Below, one piece after another: positions 34,764-43,747 of a stretch of 56,662 bases of DNA (its first letter is position 1; each line of letters begins with the position of its first letter). Source of the stretch: a bacterium (GTDB taxonomy: Bacteria; Bdellovibrionota; Bacteriovoracia; Bacteriovoracales; Bacteriovoracaceae); the NCBI GenBank assembly GCA_030425045.1, contig JAUHVL010000018.1, forward strand, positions 1-56,662. Reading direction: 5' to 3'. The translations under genes and the position numbers were made by a program. The notes beneath the pieces were generated by a model. The model was not told where the DNA came from. It did no database searches and was given only the letters and a program-made list of their open reading frames with translations.

Positions 34764-35701
34764 AAAAAATCATCATTGTAAGTGGCCCTACGGCAACAGG
34801 AAAAAGTTCTCTCTCCATTGAAATTGCAAAAAGATATAGTCAGTGTGAAGTTGTTAATTTTGATTCGCTTTGTTTTTATGAAGAACTCTCTATCGGAACA
34901 GCAAAGCCCACACACGAAGAACTCAACTCTGTTCCACACCATCTATTTAATATCTCTTCAATCAATGATGATCTTAATGCTTCTGACTACTGCAAGATTG
35001 CACAAGAGAAGATCAACGAATTACACCACTCTAGTAAAATTCCCATTCTTGTAGGTGGAAGTGGGTTTTATCTACGAGCACTTATCAAAGGGATGTATGA
35101 TGACAACGAAGAGAGCAAACACCGTGAAGAAGTTGAATTACTCTATGAAGAAAAAGGAATTGACGTTATTTTAGATTATCTTAAAAAAAATGATCCTGAA
35201 TCTTTAGAACATCTTCATAAGAATGACCATTATCGTTTATGCCGAGCAATGGAATTTCATCTCAATACTAGACTTAAAATTTCTGATCAAAAAAAGAGCT
35301 TTGATGAGTCAAGGCCCTATGATTTTAAAACAAACTTACATAATTGGGACATTCACCATATCTACCTCGATATAGAAAAAGAAGAGCATTGGAAGATTAT
35401 TGAAAACAGAACGAAAAAAATGATTAAAGATGGTCTTTTAGATGAAGTTCATGAGCTTCTTGCTCAAGATTATTCTGAAAAACTTAAACCGCTTCAATGT
35501 ATTGGTTATAAGCAAGTTTTAAACTTTCTACATGAAAAAAACTCTTCCAAAGATCAGCTTATCGAAAGCATCTATATCGCCACACGACGCTTAGCAAAAT
35601 CCCAACGTACATTCTTTAAAAAAGTTACCCCAAAGTATTCCTATCATCCCCTAAATGACAGCAAAAAGATCTTTAGCGACTTGAATCAGTTTTTAGAATA
35701 A
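34751..35701 (+). CDS. miaA: tRNA dimethylallyltransferase
   Basis: 316 residues with P-loop SGPTATGKSS near the N-terminus, VNFDSLCFYEELSIGTAKP, LVGGSGFYLRAL and LQCIGYKQV. MiaA adds a dimethylallyl group to A37 of tRNAs reading UNN codons. Within the usual DSXQVYR block the aligned residues are DSLCFYEEL, a notable divergence in the substrate-binding loop. Position directly after mutL is the common order. Confidence 0.94.
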   Translation: MASLKKIIIVSGPTATGKSSLSIEIAKRYSQCEVVNFDSLCFYEELSIGTAKPTHEELNSVPHHLFNISSINDDLNASDYCKIAQEKINELHHSSKIPILVGGSGFYLRALIKGMYDDNEESKHREEVELLYEEKGIDVILDYLKKNDPESLEHLHKNDHYRLCRAMEFHLNTRLKISDQKKSFDESRPYDFKTNLHNWDIHHIYLDIEKEEHWKIIENRTKKMIKDGLLDEVHELLAQDYSEKLKPLQCIGYKQVLNFLHEKNSSKDQLIESIYIATRRLAKSQRTFFKKVTPKYSYHPLNDSKKIFSDLNQFLE

Positions 35702-35719
35702 AATGAATTAAGGTGAATT

Positions 35720-36568
35720 ATGAGTCCAAATAATAAAAAAATGAAAGTTGTCATTATATCTGATGGAACAGGCTCAACGGCAACCGGAATTACAAGGGCC
35801 GTGACCGCACAGTTCAAAGATAGAGAAATCTTTCTCACCAGATATAAAAATATTCGAACAAAAGAACAAATTGAAAGTATTTTCACTGAAGCGGCCATAC
35901 ACCATGACTTGGTTGTGTACACCATTGTAAGTAGTGAATTAAGAGAGTATATAGCTGAACTTTCGAGAAAAAAGCACCTTCGATGTCTTGATATTCTAGG
36001 ACCTGCCCTCACTGTATTTTCGAATTACTTTGAACAAGAACCTGAAGCAACACCTGGTTTACTTCACGCGGTCAATGATAATTACTTTAAAAGAGTCGAA
36101 GCGATGGAGTTTACTTTAAATCATGATGATGGACGACATCTCGAATCACTTTCACTAGCTGATGTTATTTTAGTAGGAATTTCTCGTACCTCAAAAACTC
36201 CTCTTTCTTTATATCTTTCACTTAACGGCTTAAAAGTCGTTAATGTTCCTATTATTATGGGAACACCTCTTCCAAAAGAATTGTTTGAGATTGATCAAAG
36301 AAAAATATTTGCCCTCACGATCGATGGCGATGCTCTTTTGGCCATTAGAAAAAACAGACTTGATCGCCTCGGAGCAAAAGGAATCACCGGTGATTATGCT
36401 GACGACTCTAAAGTTATCGATGAACTTGAATGGGCAAATAAAATTTTTGATGAAAATAAGAGATGGCCGGTATTTAATGTCACCAACAAGGCGTTAGAAG
36501 AAACAGCTAGTGATATTTTAAAACTACTTAATATGAGAAAAAATAATAAATTCAAGCAGAGTAAATAA
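35720..36568 (+). CDS. PEP synthase / pyruvate phosphate dikinase regulatory protein
   Basis: 282 residues of the DUF299 bifunctional kinase/pyrophosphorylase family: N-terminal ISDGTGSTATGITRAV, ALTVFSNYFEQEP, and the P-loop-like VGISRTSKTPLSLYL near 150-168, then NVPIIMGTPLP. It switches its target off by ADP-dependent phosphorylation of an active-site threonine and back on with phosphate. Whether the target is PEP synthase or PPDK cannot be told, as neither gene is in the window. Its stop shares one base with the ATG of the acetyltransferase gene. Confidence 0.92.
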   Translation: MSPNNKKMKVVIISDGTGSTATGITRAVTAQFKDREIFLTRYKNIRTKEQIESIFTEAAIHHDLVVYTIVSSELREYIAELSRKKHLRCLDILGPALTVFSNYFEQEPEATPGLLHAVNDNYFKRVEAMEFTLNHDDGRHLESLSLADVILVGISRTSKTPLSLYLSLNGLKVVNVPIIMGTPLPKELFEIDQRKIFALTIDGDALLAIRKNRLDRLGAKGITGDYADDSKVIDELEWANKIFDENKRWPVFNVTNKALEETASDILKLLNMRKNNKFKQSK

Positions 36569-37017
36569 TGTTTATCACCTACAATAAAGTTTCAAGTCTC
36601 GGTCAAAAAAAAGTTGAACTTTTTAAAAGAATTCTAGGCTCCTCTATTGGCAAAAACTCAAAAGTTACAGTAGATGAAATTATTACCAAGTATACCAGTG
36701 AAGAAGAACATTATCTGATGGCAAAACTCGCAGGCAATAGTGTAGCCGGTGTAATTGCTTACAGACTTGATGGTAATGCTGGCTTTATTGATTATATTGC
36801 CGTAGCTAAGAAATATTCTCGAAACGGCTACGGCCGTAGTCTCGTTAACCATGTCTTTGATCAAAACTCTGTTCAAAGAGTCACCCTAGAGTGTGGCGTT
36901 GAATCTGCGACTTTCTTTGAAAAAGTTGGATTTAAAGTTACCGAACAGTTTACAGACCTTACCAATCAAAAGAAATTTCGCTTCGAAAGAAAAGTTGATA
37001 AACAAGTTTATTTCTAG
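36568..37017 (+). CDS. GNAT-family N-acetyltransferase
   Basis: 149 residues with the GNAT motif A pattern: IDYIAVAKKYSRNGYGRSLV, in which RNGYGR is the acetyl-CoA pyrophosphate-binding R/Q-X-X-G-X-G/A, followed by the LECGVESATFFEKVGFKV block. Substrate unknown. It overlaps the previous gene by 1 base and its 3' end overlaps the kinase gene on the other strand by 4 bases. Confidence 0.85.
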   Translation: MFITYNKVSSLGQKKVELFKRILGSSIGKNSKVTVDEIITKYTSEEEHYLMAKLAGNSVAGVIAYRLDGNAGFIDYIAVAKKYSRNGYGRSLVNHVFDQNSVQRVTLECGVESATFFEKVGFKVTEQFTDLTNQKKFRFERKVDKQVYF

Positions 37018-39179
37018 ATTATCTCACAAAGATCAATTCGGCTTTCGATATCTTCTTGAGGGTTAAGCTTCAATTGAATCTTTGTTCTTACATTTTGACC
37101 ATTTTTTCTGCTGTTTTGAAAGTAGATATCATAAACAATATTACCCTCTTCATCGACTGATGAATTCCCATCACCATTTACGGGAAAAGGGATTCCAAAT
37201 TGCTTGTTATTGAGAGGAATATTCTCTGCTCGACTCTCTCCAAACAGCTTGAAATAAATCTTACCTTTTAAACGGCAACCTGGACTCTGATAAAGATAAC
37301 CATAATTTTCAGGCATCATATCTGGGACTTTGATTGAAATTCTTGAACTCGGGTCTTTTATATTTTTTATATAATGTTTTTTTCCGGGAGACTCAATCCT
37401 TAAGACGTAGGTCTTTCTTTTTTCAACTTCTAATTGATTTAAAATATCAACCGACATACTTTTACCATTTAAATAGAGTCGCTGTTTATACTTATCAAAG
37501 TTTGGTAAATGTATGGTGATAAATTCTTTTTTCTCAATTTTTTCAACCTGCTCATTTTTTTCATTTTCATTGCCAGCATCAGGATCAACATACTCCGAGC
37601 TTGGAAGTCTTTTTCGCCCGAGCAGTTTCTCTTGTAAACTAGGCAAGTTTTTGTATGCAAAAAAAGCAGCAAAAAGCATTCCAACCGCAAGGCCATAGGC
37701 TCCAATCATTTTAACAAAACGCCCTTGTCTTTCGGTTAAAGACGTTAAACCGGTGATCGATGTTTTAGAGGCTCTTCTGATTCTTGCTCTTGTTTTATTA
37801 TCTTCTTCTTTTGTACTTTTTAAGTCTTTTTTTGCCGATGAAACATTATTCTTGCCAGCCATATCGAGACCGAGGTTTTTTCTCTTTTGAGGACCTCCAG
37901 CTCTACGACTAACCCCAATAGTATCACCTAACGGAGCTCCTCCACTACCGGGCTTGGCGTTTGGCCTTTCAATATTAATGATTGAAGCTTCTGAGTCATA
38001 CTCGAAAATATTTTCATTACGATGATCAGAAAAGTCACTTTTATCCTTTTTACCTATTTCTTCTTTTTTCGAGTCAGAAGAAGCAGGTGGTTTGTTTGGA
38101 ATTATTTTCTTTGTCTCTTCAGTTCCAGGAACAATGATATCGGAGCTCGTAAAACTACCTCCATCTTGCTCTTTTTTCCACTCTGAAATAAAAGGAGTGA
38201 TATTAATCTTTCCAAACTCAAAAAGCTTAGCGCGATCTTTTTTAATCTCGTCTTTAAAAAGCTCTTTCGCAAAATAAGAAAGGTCAGAAGCATTAAAGTC
38301 AGGATAATTAGCGTATAAAAACTTAATTAACGCTCTATTAAATTGATCCATATTCTCGAAACGTTTGCTACGATCTTTACTCATAGCACGCATGACGATT
38401 TCATCTAACTCTTTTGGAACATTTGGATTAATACTTGAAGGTGCTGGAATATTACATTCTTGAATCTTCTTTAAAACGGCCAGATCATTAGGGGCCCTAA
38501 AAAGTCTAAGACTACAAAGCATTTCCCACAAGGTATTACCAACAGCAAACTGATCATAACGATGATCGAGTTCAAACCCCTCTAAGTATTCCGGGGCCAA
38601 ATAACTAAGCTTTCCTTTGATGGTACCAGCTTGAGTGGATTCAGAGTTGGTATTAGACTTTGCAATACCAAAGTCGATGATCTTAATCGCACCATCATAA
38701 GTAAGCATAATATTATGCGGAGAAATATCACGATGAATAATATTTGCGGCCTTCCCTGTTAGCTTATTTGTATAAGTATGAGCGTAATGAAGCCCCTGAC
38801 AAACTTGAGAAATAATATAAATTGAAATCTCTACCGGGAAAACATATTTATTTTCTCTAAGTCGATCGAGATATTGTTTTAAATTTCGGCCGTCACAATA
38901 TTCCATGGCGACATAAAGCTGGCGTTTATAAAAACCATAGTCATAGGTTTGAACAATATTAGGATGGAGAAGACCGAATGTTAGTTTAATCTCATCCATA
39001 AACATTTGCTTAAACGCTGGGTTCTCTGAATACTGAGACTGAACCATTTTGATGGCCACAATTTTATCTGCTTGTTCACCAAGAAAACGCGCACGACAAA
39101 TTTTTGCCATCCCCCCATCAACGAGGTGATCTAAAATTAAATAACGTCCAAAGCGTTGCTTGATGATGTCATCAGACAT
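37014..39179 (-). CDS. transmembrane Ser/Thr protein kinase with PEGA-like ectodomain
   Basis: An Hanks-type kinase domain (about 10-290) with catalytic K44, E63, HRD 149-151, N156, DFG 169-171 and APE 195-197; the glycine loop is degenerate (LVDGGMAKI). A long basic, serine-rich linker (330-488) is followed by one membrane helix (489-509) and an exported domain of ~210 residues. The stretch RLYLNGKSM then VLRIESPGKKHY looks like a PEGA fold. It should phosphorylate cytoplasmic proteins in response to an envelope signal; FHA proteins such as the cyclase at 32251-33156 are plausible readers. It has a good ribosome binding site (aggagag) and a FliA-like promoter candidate at 39203-39230. Confidence 0.92.
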   Translation of the reverse strand: MSDDIIKQRFGRYLILDHLVDGGMAKICRARFLGEQADKIVAIKMVQSQYSENPAFKQMFMDEIKLTFGLLHPNIVQTYDYGFYKRQLYVAMEYCDGRNLKQYLDRLRENKYVFPVEISIYIISQVCQGLHYAHTYTNKLTGKAANIIHRDISPHNIMLTYDGAIKIIDFGIAKSNTNSESTQAGTIKGKLSYLAPEYLEGFELDHRYDQFAVGNTLWEMLCSLRLFRAPNDLAVLKKIQECNIPAPSSINPNVPKELDEIVMRAMSKDRSKRFENMDQFNRALIKFLYANYPDFNASDLSYFAKELFKDEIKKDRAKLFEFGKINITPFISEWKKEQDGGSFTSSDIIVPGTEETKKIIPNKPPASSDSKKEEIGKKDKSDFSDHRNENIFEYDSEASIINIERPNAKPGSGGAPLGDTIGVSRRAGGPQKRKNLGLDMAGKNNVSSAKKDLKSTKEEDNKTRARIRRASKTSITGLTSLTERQGRFVKMIGAYGLAVGMLFAAFFAYKNLPSLQEKLLGRKRLPSSEYVDPDAGNENEKNEQVEKIEKKEFITIHLPNFDKYKQRLYLNGKSMSVDILNQLEVEKRKTYVLRIESPGKKHYIKNIKDPSSRISIKVPDMMPENYGYLYQSPGCRLKGKIYFKLFGESRAENIPLNNKQFGIPFPVNGDGNSSVDEEGNIVYDIYFQNSRKNGQNVRTKIQLKLNPQEDIESRIDLCEII

Positions 39180-39202
39180 AATTGCTACTCTCCTAATAGT
39201 AT

Positions 39203-39230
39203 TTATCGGAAATTATTGAATTTTTCTTGA
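39203..39230 (-). promoter_or_regulatory. FliA-like promoter candidate for the Ser/Thr kinase
   Basis: On the minus strand TCAA (39227-39230, extended TCAAGAAA), 16 bases, TCCGATAA (39203-39210). The start site would be near 39196, giving a ~17-base leader that includes the ribosome binding site aggagag. Spacing equals that of the candidate at 24571-24598. Confidence 0.4.
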
Positions 39231-39360
39231 ATAACAAAAAAGCTCTAAGTTACTGATTATGTTGAAAAGATCATGGAATATTTTTATTTGCTATAAGAGG
39301 AGAGAAAAAGATCAATAACTAATTTGAGATATGTTTTGTAAATTATTTCTTAATATTTCA

Positions 39361-39576
39361 TAGTTCTAAATAATTACATAAACATGTTAAAACATTCATG
39401 TTTTGTGATAACCAATATTCGGCCATCCATGGCCTCACCCTAACGGGCAAGTATTGGCCATCTCTACGATTAAAGCGAAAAGATATTTAAAACTGGCCCA
39501 CGTAGTGGGTGCGACCACGACGGGAGCATTTTAAATATCGAAAAACAGGGATGTTTTTTAGGACTTTTAAAAAATA
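39361..39576 (+). repeat. structured intergenic repeat, copy B
   Basis: Second copy of the element at 13153-13367, same orientation. Equivalent helices: 39412-39417 with 39452-39457; inside it 39421-39425 with 39430-39434 (ggcca/tggcc, where copy A has a different but also perfect stem); 39482-39492 with 39529-39539 (11 Watson-Crick pairs, where copy A uses two GU-type pairs); 39497-39501 with 39505-39509; and a terminal hairpin 39541-39547 with 39552-39558. The 33-base identical block is 39504-39536. It sits in the 400-base gap between the kinase start and the lipoprotein gene and ends about 4 bases before that gene's stop. The remainder of the gap (39231-39360) shows nothing I can name. Confidence 0.8.
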
Positions 39577-39579
39577 TTT

Positions 39580-40104
39580 TTAAATTTTTATTGTTTGCGC
39601 TTTAAATCCTGGAAAAGTCAGACTTAAATCCTTCTTCTCGAAGCTCTCCTGACAGATCCCATCAACTTTATAGAGCTGAAGTCGCAACATTTCATAATCT
39701 GGGTGCATCTTTAAATTTCTTTTAAACTCTCTCAGAGCGAACCTACTGTGAGCTTGATCTTTAAACTGATCTATCATGTCTTGCTTACTTATTTTTTCAT
39801 CGTCCTGAGCATAAGTCACAGCAACAAAGCTATCTTTACATCTTGCCATGGCCTCTTTCTCCGCCTGAGAAAACCAATTATAGTAGGGTGAATTTTTATC
39901 AATCCGAACGGCCAAAATATCATAGACGAGAGTTAATTCTTTATACCAAGAAAAGCGCTGAAAAACTAAGTCATCTTCCCACTGAGTATTTCCGGCTTTA
40001 CCAGAACTAATTTCAAATTCACCGTGACGAACAAAGTTCTTTGATAAATTTGAACAAGCCGATGATAATAAAAGAATGAGAGCTAAACCTAAATATTTCT
40101 TCAT
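39580..40104 (-). CDS. lipoprotein of unknown function
   Basis: 174 residues with a lipoprotein signal, lipobox SSAC (Cys17). The mature part is charged and helical (YNWFSQAEKEAMARCKDSFV, DQAHSRFALREFKRNL), with no recognised family. It overlaps the alpha/beta-hydrolase-like gene by 4 bases, and both follow the GYF_2-PilZ gene, so all three are one transcript. Anchored in the inner or outer membrane. Confidence 0.75.
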   Translation of the reverse strand: MKKYLGLALILLLSSACSNLSKNFVRHGEFEISSGKAGNTQWEDDLVFQRFSWYKELTLVYDILAVRIDKNSPYYNWFSQAEKEAMARCKDSFVAVTYAQDDEKISKQDMIDQFKDQAHSRFALREFKRNLKMHPDYEMLRLQLYKVDGICQESFEKKDLSLTFPGFKAQTIKI

Positions 40105-40892
40105 TTTATAACTTCTTTAAACCATTTTCCTATAGAAGCCATTATATCCTCAGATTGCTCACTTTGAAAAAGCCAATGTCCTAAATCTTGATACTCGATA
40201 ATCGTTTTATACTTAGAGTCGATCGATTGAGTAAATTTCCGCGTATCTTCCAGTGAATAGAACGATGATGCGCCCCCCGTCATTACCATAATTGATTTAT
40301 CAACTAGACTCCCCCAACTAAGAGCAATGGGGCCATCGAGGTTAACCAGACCAAAAAGGCGAAAACTAATTTTTTTACAATTCAGAGGATCTTCTTTCAT
40401 CTGAGGTGTAAAAAGTTTTTCTGCATTCGTATAGGGAACTTTTAATTTTCCTAAAGGGCCATTGAGAATATAGGCCGAGTCTTTAAAGCCTTTTGTAAAA
40501 TATTCTTTAAAAGAAAAGAAGGGATTACATAAAAACAATCCCTCAACATTTTTTGAAAAGCGATTTCCAAATTTAAAATAAACTTTTAAAGCAAGTAAGG
40601 CCCCAAAACCATAACCACCAAGAATAATTTTCTTGTTGGGTTGCTGGTCGATATAATTGGAAATCTCAAGACAAAATTCATCGAGGTCGTCGAGATGCCC
40701 TCTGGTTCCGCCACTTAAGCCAAACCCGGGAACATCAAATAACGTTGTGGACACCTTATTTTTTGTTATTTCATTTATATAATTTCCTAATGAAAGGTAG
40801 GATTTATGGTAGTCCCAAAAATCATGAAAAAAAATGAAAAGATGAGAGGAAGAATGATCTCCCAATTCTTTTTTATAAATTTTTTCTTTCAC
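40101..40892 (-). CDS. alpha/beta-hydrolase-fold protein lacking the nucleophile
   Basis: 263 residues resembling lysophospholipase/monoglyceride lipases: LFDVPGFGLSGGTRGHLDDL matches their PGHGXS-GXRGH block, and DLGHWLFQSE near the end supplies the catalytic histidine. The nucleophile elbow, normally GXSXG, reads GYGFG at 93-97, so the serine is a glycine (codon ggt, not near a sequencing ambiguity that I can see). It is probably non-catalytic, or uses another residue. No signal peptide. It is joined by 1-base and 4-base overlaps to the PilZ and lipoprotein genes. Confidence 0.75.
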   Translation of the reverse strand: MKEKIYKKELGDHSSSHLFIFFHDFWDYHKSYLSLGNYINEITKNKVSTTLFDVPGFGLSGGTRGHLDDLDEFCLEISNYIDQQPNKKIILGGYGFGALLALKVYFKFGNRFSKNVEGLFLCNPFFSFKEYFTKGFKDSAYILNGPLGKLKVPYTNAEKLFTPQMKEDPLNCKKISFRLFGLVNLDGPIALSWGSLVDKSIMVMTGGASSFYSLEDTRKFTQSIDSKYKTIIEYQDLGHWLFQSEQSEDIMASIGKWFKEVIK

Positions 40893-41725
40893 TACTCTGC
40901 GCTACTTTGAATATATTGATGAATAGAATTAACTGCTTCTTCATTGAGATCTTCAAACCTTAACGAGAAACCTCTCTCTCCATCGAGAGTTCTCACAACT
41001 TTCCCCCGAGCAACAAAGTGATAATCCGAGTTGTCTGGATGAACATTTAAGTTAACTTCATCGCCCACCTGAACCGGACAATCTGAAACTAAAAGCTGTA
41101 AGCCTCCTACAGAAATATCACGACAAATTCCCTCGTAAACCTGTTCGTTGTCGTGAAAAAAGAGTCTTGCAATAAAAGGTCTTCTTTTATTAATTCTTCT
41201 ATCATGATCTTCAATGGTCGGAGGTAGTCCTCCCGTAATCTTTTGATAAATGGGTGTATCACCAAAAAACATCCAATCGTCTAAGCCGGGAGTAAAAATA
41301 AATGTCTTTTCGTTGATACGATTTTCACTTAGTGCTTTTCGCAATTGATTGATGGTAAATGGGCCATATTCTGTTTCGTGTCCTCCACGATCTAATCCGA
41401 TTTTAATCGAAATGACAGGATCTTCTTCTGAAATATTATCCCAATTAAAGGAGTCATTTGAACTTTTTGAAAGTGGAGGAATTTGCATAAAAGGATCAGT
41501 TTCTTTTTCAAAGTCCTCTTCAGCGTCAACAGCTGAGGTTTCGGGAGGATTCATCACATCAGAAAGCTCTTCTACATCTTTTAAAAACTTCCAATTATCA
41601 AAGCCTTTTTTCCAGACGTAACTATCTTCATTTAACTCCCCAGCAGAGAAGAGTTGTGATAATTTATCCTTATCAACGGGACCAACTCTTTCACTTCCTT
41701 GTACATAATACCAACTAGAGTCCAT
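40892..41725 (-). CDS. GYF_2-GYF_2-PilZ protein
   Basis: Two GYF_2 (DUF4339) modules at about 4-50 (WYYVQGSERVGPVDKDKL, WKKGFDNWKFL) and 104-158 (EYGPFTINQLRKAL, GLDDWMFF) flank an acidic linker, and a PilZ domain covers ~174-275. The c-di-GMP motifs are intact: RXXXR at 177-181 and DXSXXG at 203-208. No membrane segment, so it is a cytoplasmic c-di-GMP effector that probably binds proline-rich partners through GYF_2. The ribosome binding site gaggaagg is strong. It leads the operon with the hydrolase-like and lipoprotein genes. A sister GYF_2 protein is encoded at 55297-56136. Confidence 0.9.
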   Translation of the reverse strand: MDSSWYYVQGSERVGPVDKDKLSQLFSAGELNEDSYVWKKGFDNWKFLKDVEELSDVMNPPETSAVDAEEDFEKETDPFMQIPPLSKSSNDSFNWDNISEEDPVISIKIGLDRGGHETEYGPFTINQLRKALSENRINEKTFIFTPGLDDWMFFGDTPIYQKITGGLPPTIEDHDRRINKRRPFIARLFFHDNEQVYEGICRDISVGGLQLLVSDCPVQVGDEVNLNVHPDNSDYHFVARGKVVRTLDGERGFSLRFEDLNEEAVNSIHQYIQSSAE

Positions 41726-41863
41726 CTTCTTCCTTCCTCTTTTTTCATGTATTTATACTATTTTATGTATTTTCCTAGTTTAACTCTAGAGAGAAATTTT
41801 TCCTATTTTTAATACCTTAGCATACGAGAAACCGATTTTTTTACTCAAAAGTATTTAAATCCT

Positions 41864-41890
41864 TAAATTTTTTATCAAATCAATCGATAA
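41864..41890 (+). promoter_or_regulatory. FliA-like promoter candidate for the VWA lipoprotein
   Basis: TAAA (41864-41867, extended TAAATTTT), 15 bases, ATCGATAA (41883-41890); the 15-base count equals the enterobacterial consensus. A start near 41897 leaves only 8 bases before the first ATG (41905) and 23 before the second (41920). Confidence 0.4.
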
Positions 41891-41904
41891 GCATATGGGT
41901 TTTC

Positions 41905-43491
41905 ATGATTTGGAAGGTTATGCGTATTTTTAAAACTTACCCAATTTTACTATTCATTCTACTGCTAGCAGTGGCATCGTGTGGTAATGAGCGGTTTTCT
42001 TCGATTAAAAATACTGAAAGCACCCCTCCCCCGTCACGAGAAACCTCTGAGGTTTCAAAATGTAGTGAGTTCACCTATATTAAACCAGAAGTCGATTTTC
42101 TCTTTTTATGGGATAACTCGACATCATCTTTATTTGTCGACAACACCACACTTAATGCCTTAGCAAACTTATTAACAAATATCTCTAATCAGTTTGATTA
42201 CCATGTGATGATTGCTCCCCTAAAAGCTACGGGAAGCTCTCAGGCAAAATTGGCCGCGGCCACTCCTAATGGTTTAGGTGCCTCTGCCCTAGGCATGCAA
42301 GTTCCTCTTTCAAGTATTCCCGCTAGTGCACTAGGCTTTACGAAAGTCGGTGGAAACCAAGAAGCAGGAATTACCAGAGCGGTTAATCTTATCAACTCAA
42401 ATAGAAGTAATGGAATCTTCAGACAAAATGCCTATTTAAATGTCGTCATTATATCTAACCAAGATGATAATTCATGGGAACAAGGCTTCCCTCCTTCGGC
42501 CTATGATAGACAAATTTATGTTAATGAAAAATTAAATGAGCTACTTTGTTTAAGAGGTCATTATAATCCTCCATCGGGATTAAGCTGTACCGGGATTTCT
42601 GCTCTTAATAGCCAGCAGATGAGATTTATGTCCGTTGTCGCTTACAGCGATCCAGCAACCCAAAGCTGTGGCCAGCTAAACTACTGGAGACAAAATCGAG
42701 TTTATAAAGAAATTTCTTCACGGATCTACTCTGCTCCTTATACCAACTCTGTCGTCTTAACAGATCAAAATAGTAGAAGTGATTTAGAAACAAGTAGCGG
42801 CTTTTATAATTTTGATAGTTATAATATCTGTTCTCAATCGAGTTTCTCCAGTCTCTTTGATGGAATTAATGCTAGCATCCAGGCAACACTTATTCCTCAT
42901 AAATATAATTATGCTCCTGTAGCAGGGCCCGGGGCCATTATTGATCCCAATGCTATTAAGGTTTTTAAAAATGGTGCTGAATTAGCACGGCTTACACCAC
43001 CGGTTGGCCCAACTGATAATGGATTTACATTTAATAATATCGTTCAAACTGTAAATACAAGATATGAACCAACACCAGGTGAACCTTTTACGGGATATCT
43101 GGTTGAGCTTCACGGTTCCGCACGCGCGGCTTATCCTGATTGCTTAAGAGCAACCACGACGACCCCTGCAGAGTATTTTGGATATATTCCACTCAATGCC
43201 AAACCCTATGAGCCAAGTATCTCTGTAAAGATAAATAATGTCTCCATCCCAAAATCATCCGTCAACGGCTGGCAACTGGTTAAAGATGGTGGAGGAGATC
43301 CAAGGTTTTTCTCAAGTAAAAATATCAAGATTCAAAGTAACGCCGCTAAATGTCCCGTCTCAGGAGACTCAAACCGTTACTGTGAAGCCAATCCCCCTGT
43401 TAGTCGCTCAGGTTATATGATTCAAGTCTTTGGGACCGCTATTTACAGTAACGGTGCCAATATTCAAGTGGTTTACGATCCTTCATCTTAA
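41905..43491 (+). CDS. lipoprotein with von Willebrand A-like domain
   Basis: A lipoprotein signal with lipobox AVASC (Cys26, or Cys21 if the second ATG at 41920 is used). The domain beginning VDFLFLWDNSTSS resembles a VWA fold with a MIDAS-type DXSXS, here DNSTS, followed by NVVIISNQDDNSWEQG as the expected later strand. The last ~200 residues are beta-rich, with GYLVELHGSA and YMIQVFGTAIYS. Such proteins bind metal-dependent ligands or act in adhesion; pilus-associated VWA lipoproteins exist in related groups. A pilin gene follows 291 bases downstream on the same strand. The start is uncertain: neither ATG has a well-spaced ribosome binding site. Confidence 0.78.
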   Translation: MIWKVMRIFKTYPILLFILLLAVASCGNERFSSIKNTESTPPPSRETSEVSKCSEFTYIKPEVDFLFLWDNSTSSLFVDNTTLNALANLLTNISNQFDYHVMIAPLKATGSSQAKLAAATPNGLGASALGMQVPLSSIPASALGFTKVGGNQEAGITRAVNLINSNRSNGIFRQNAYLNVVIISNQDDNSWEQGFPPSAYDRQIYVNEKLNELLCLRGHYNPPSGLSCTGISALNSQQMRFMSVVAYSDPATQSCGQLNYWRQNRVYKEISSRIYSAPYTNSVVLTDQNSRSDLETSSGFYNFDSYNICSQSSFSSLFDGINASIQATLIPHKYNYAPVAGPGAIIDPNAIKVFKNGAELARLTPPVGPTDNGFTFNNIVQTVNTRYEPTPGEPFTGYLVELHGSARAAYPDCLRATTTTPAEYFGYIPLNAKPYEPSISVKINNVSIPKSSVNGWQLVKDGGGDPRFFSSKNIKIQSNAAKCPVSGDSNRYCEANPPVSRSGYMIQVFGTAIYSNGANIQVVYDPSS

Positions 43492-43591
43492 AAACTGCCT
43501 AAAAAAATACTCATGACTTTTTATTAGTGCACTAAAAACAAAACAAATATTTCTTCTCAGTTTTTTAACTACCTAAAATCCCACCAATCAT

Positions 43592-43619
43592 TCAAAAAAC
43601 CAATAAAATATACCGATAA
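43592..43619 (+). promoter_or_regulatory. FliA-like promoter candidate before the pilin gene
   Basis: TCAA (43592-43595), 16 bases, ACCGATAA (43612-43619). A perfect TATAAT (43624-43629) lies right behind it but has no -35 at 16-18 bases, so the identity of the sigma factor is open. The leader would be about 150 bases long. Confidence 0.35.
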
Positions 43620-43747
43620 GATGTATAATAAATTTATAAATTGATAGGGAAACTTTGGATTACTTTTATTTAAAGTTTTGAAGTCAGTTTGAAATTTATC
43701 TAACCACTATGAAGAAAGAGAACTCTTAATGTTCCCTTTCCATTAGC

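Noticed and set aside
41831-41838. ACCGATTT upstream of the VWA lipoprotein as a FliA -10
   Set aside because: It departs from CGATAA and has no matching -35; the box at 41883-41890 fits better.
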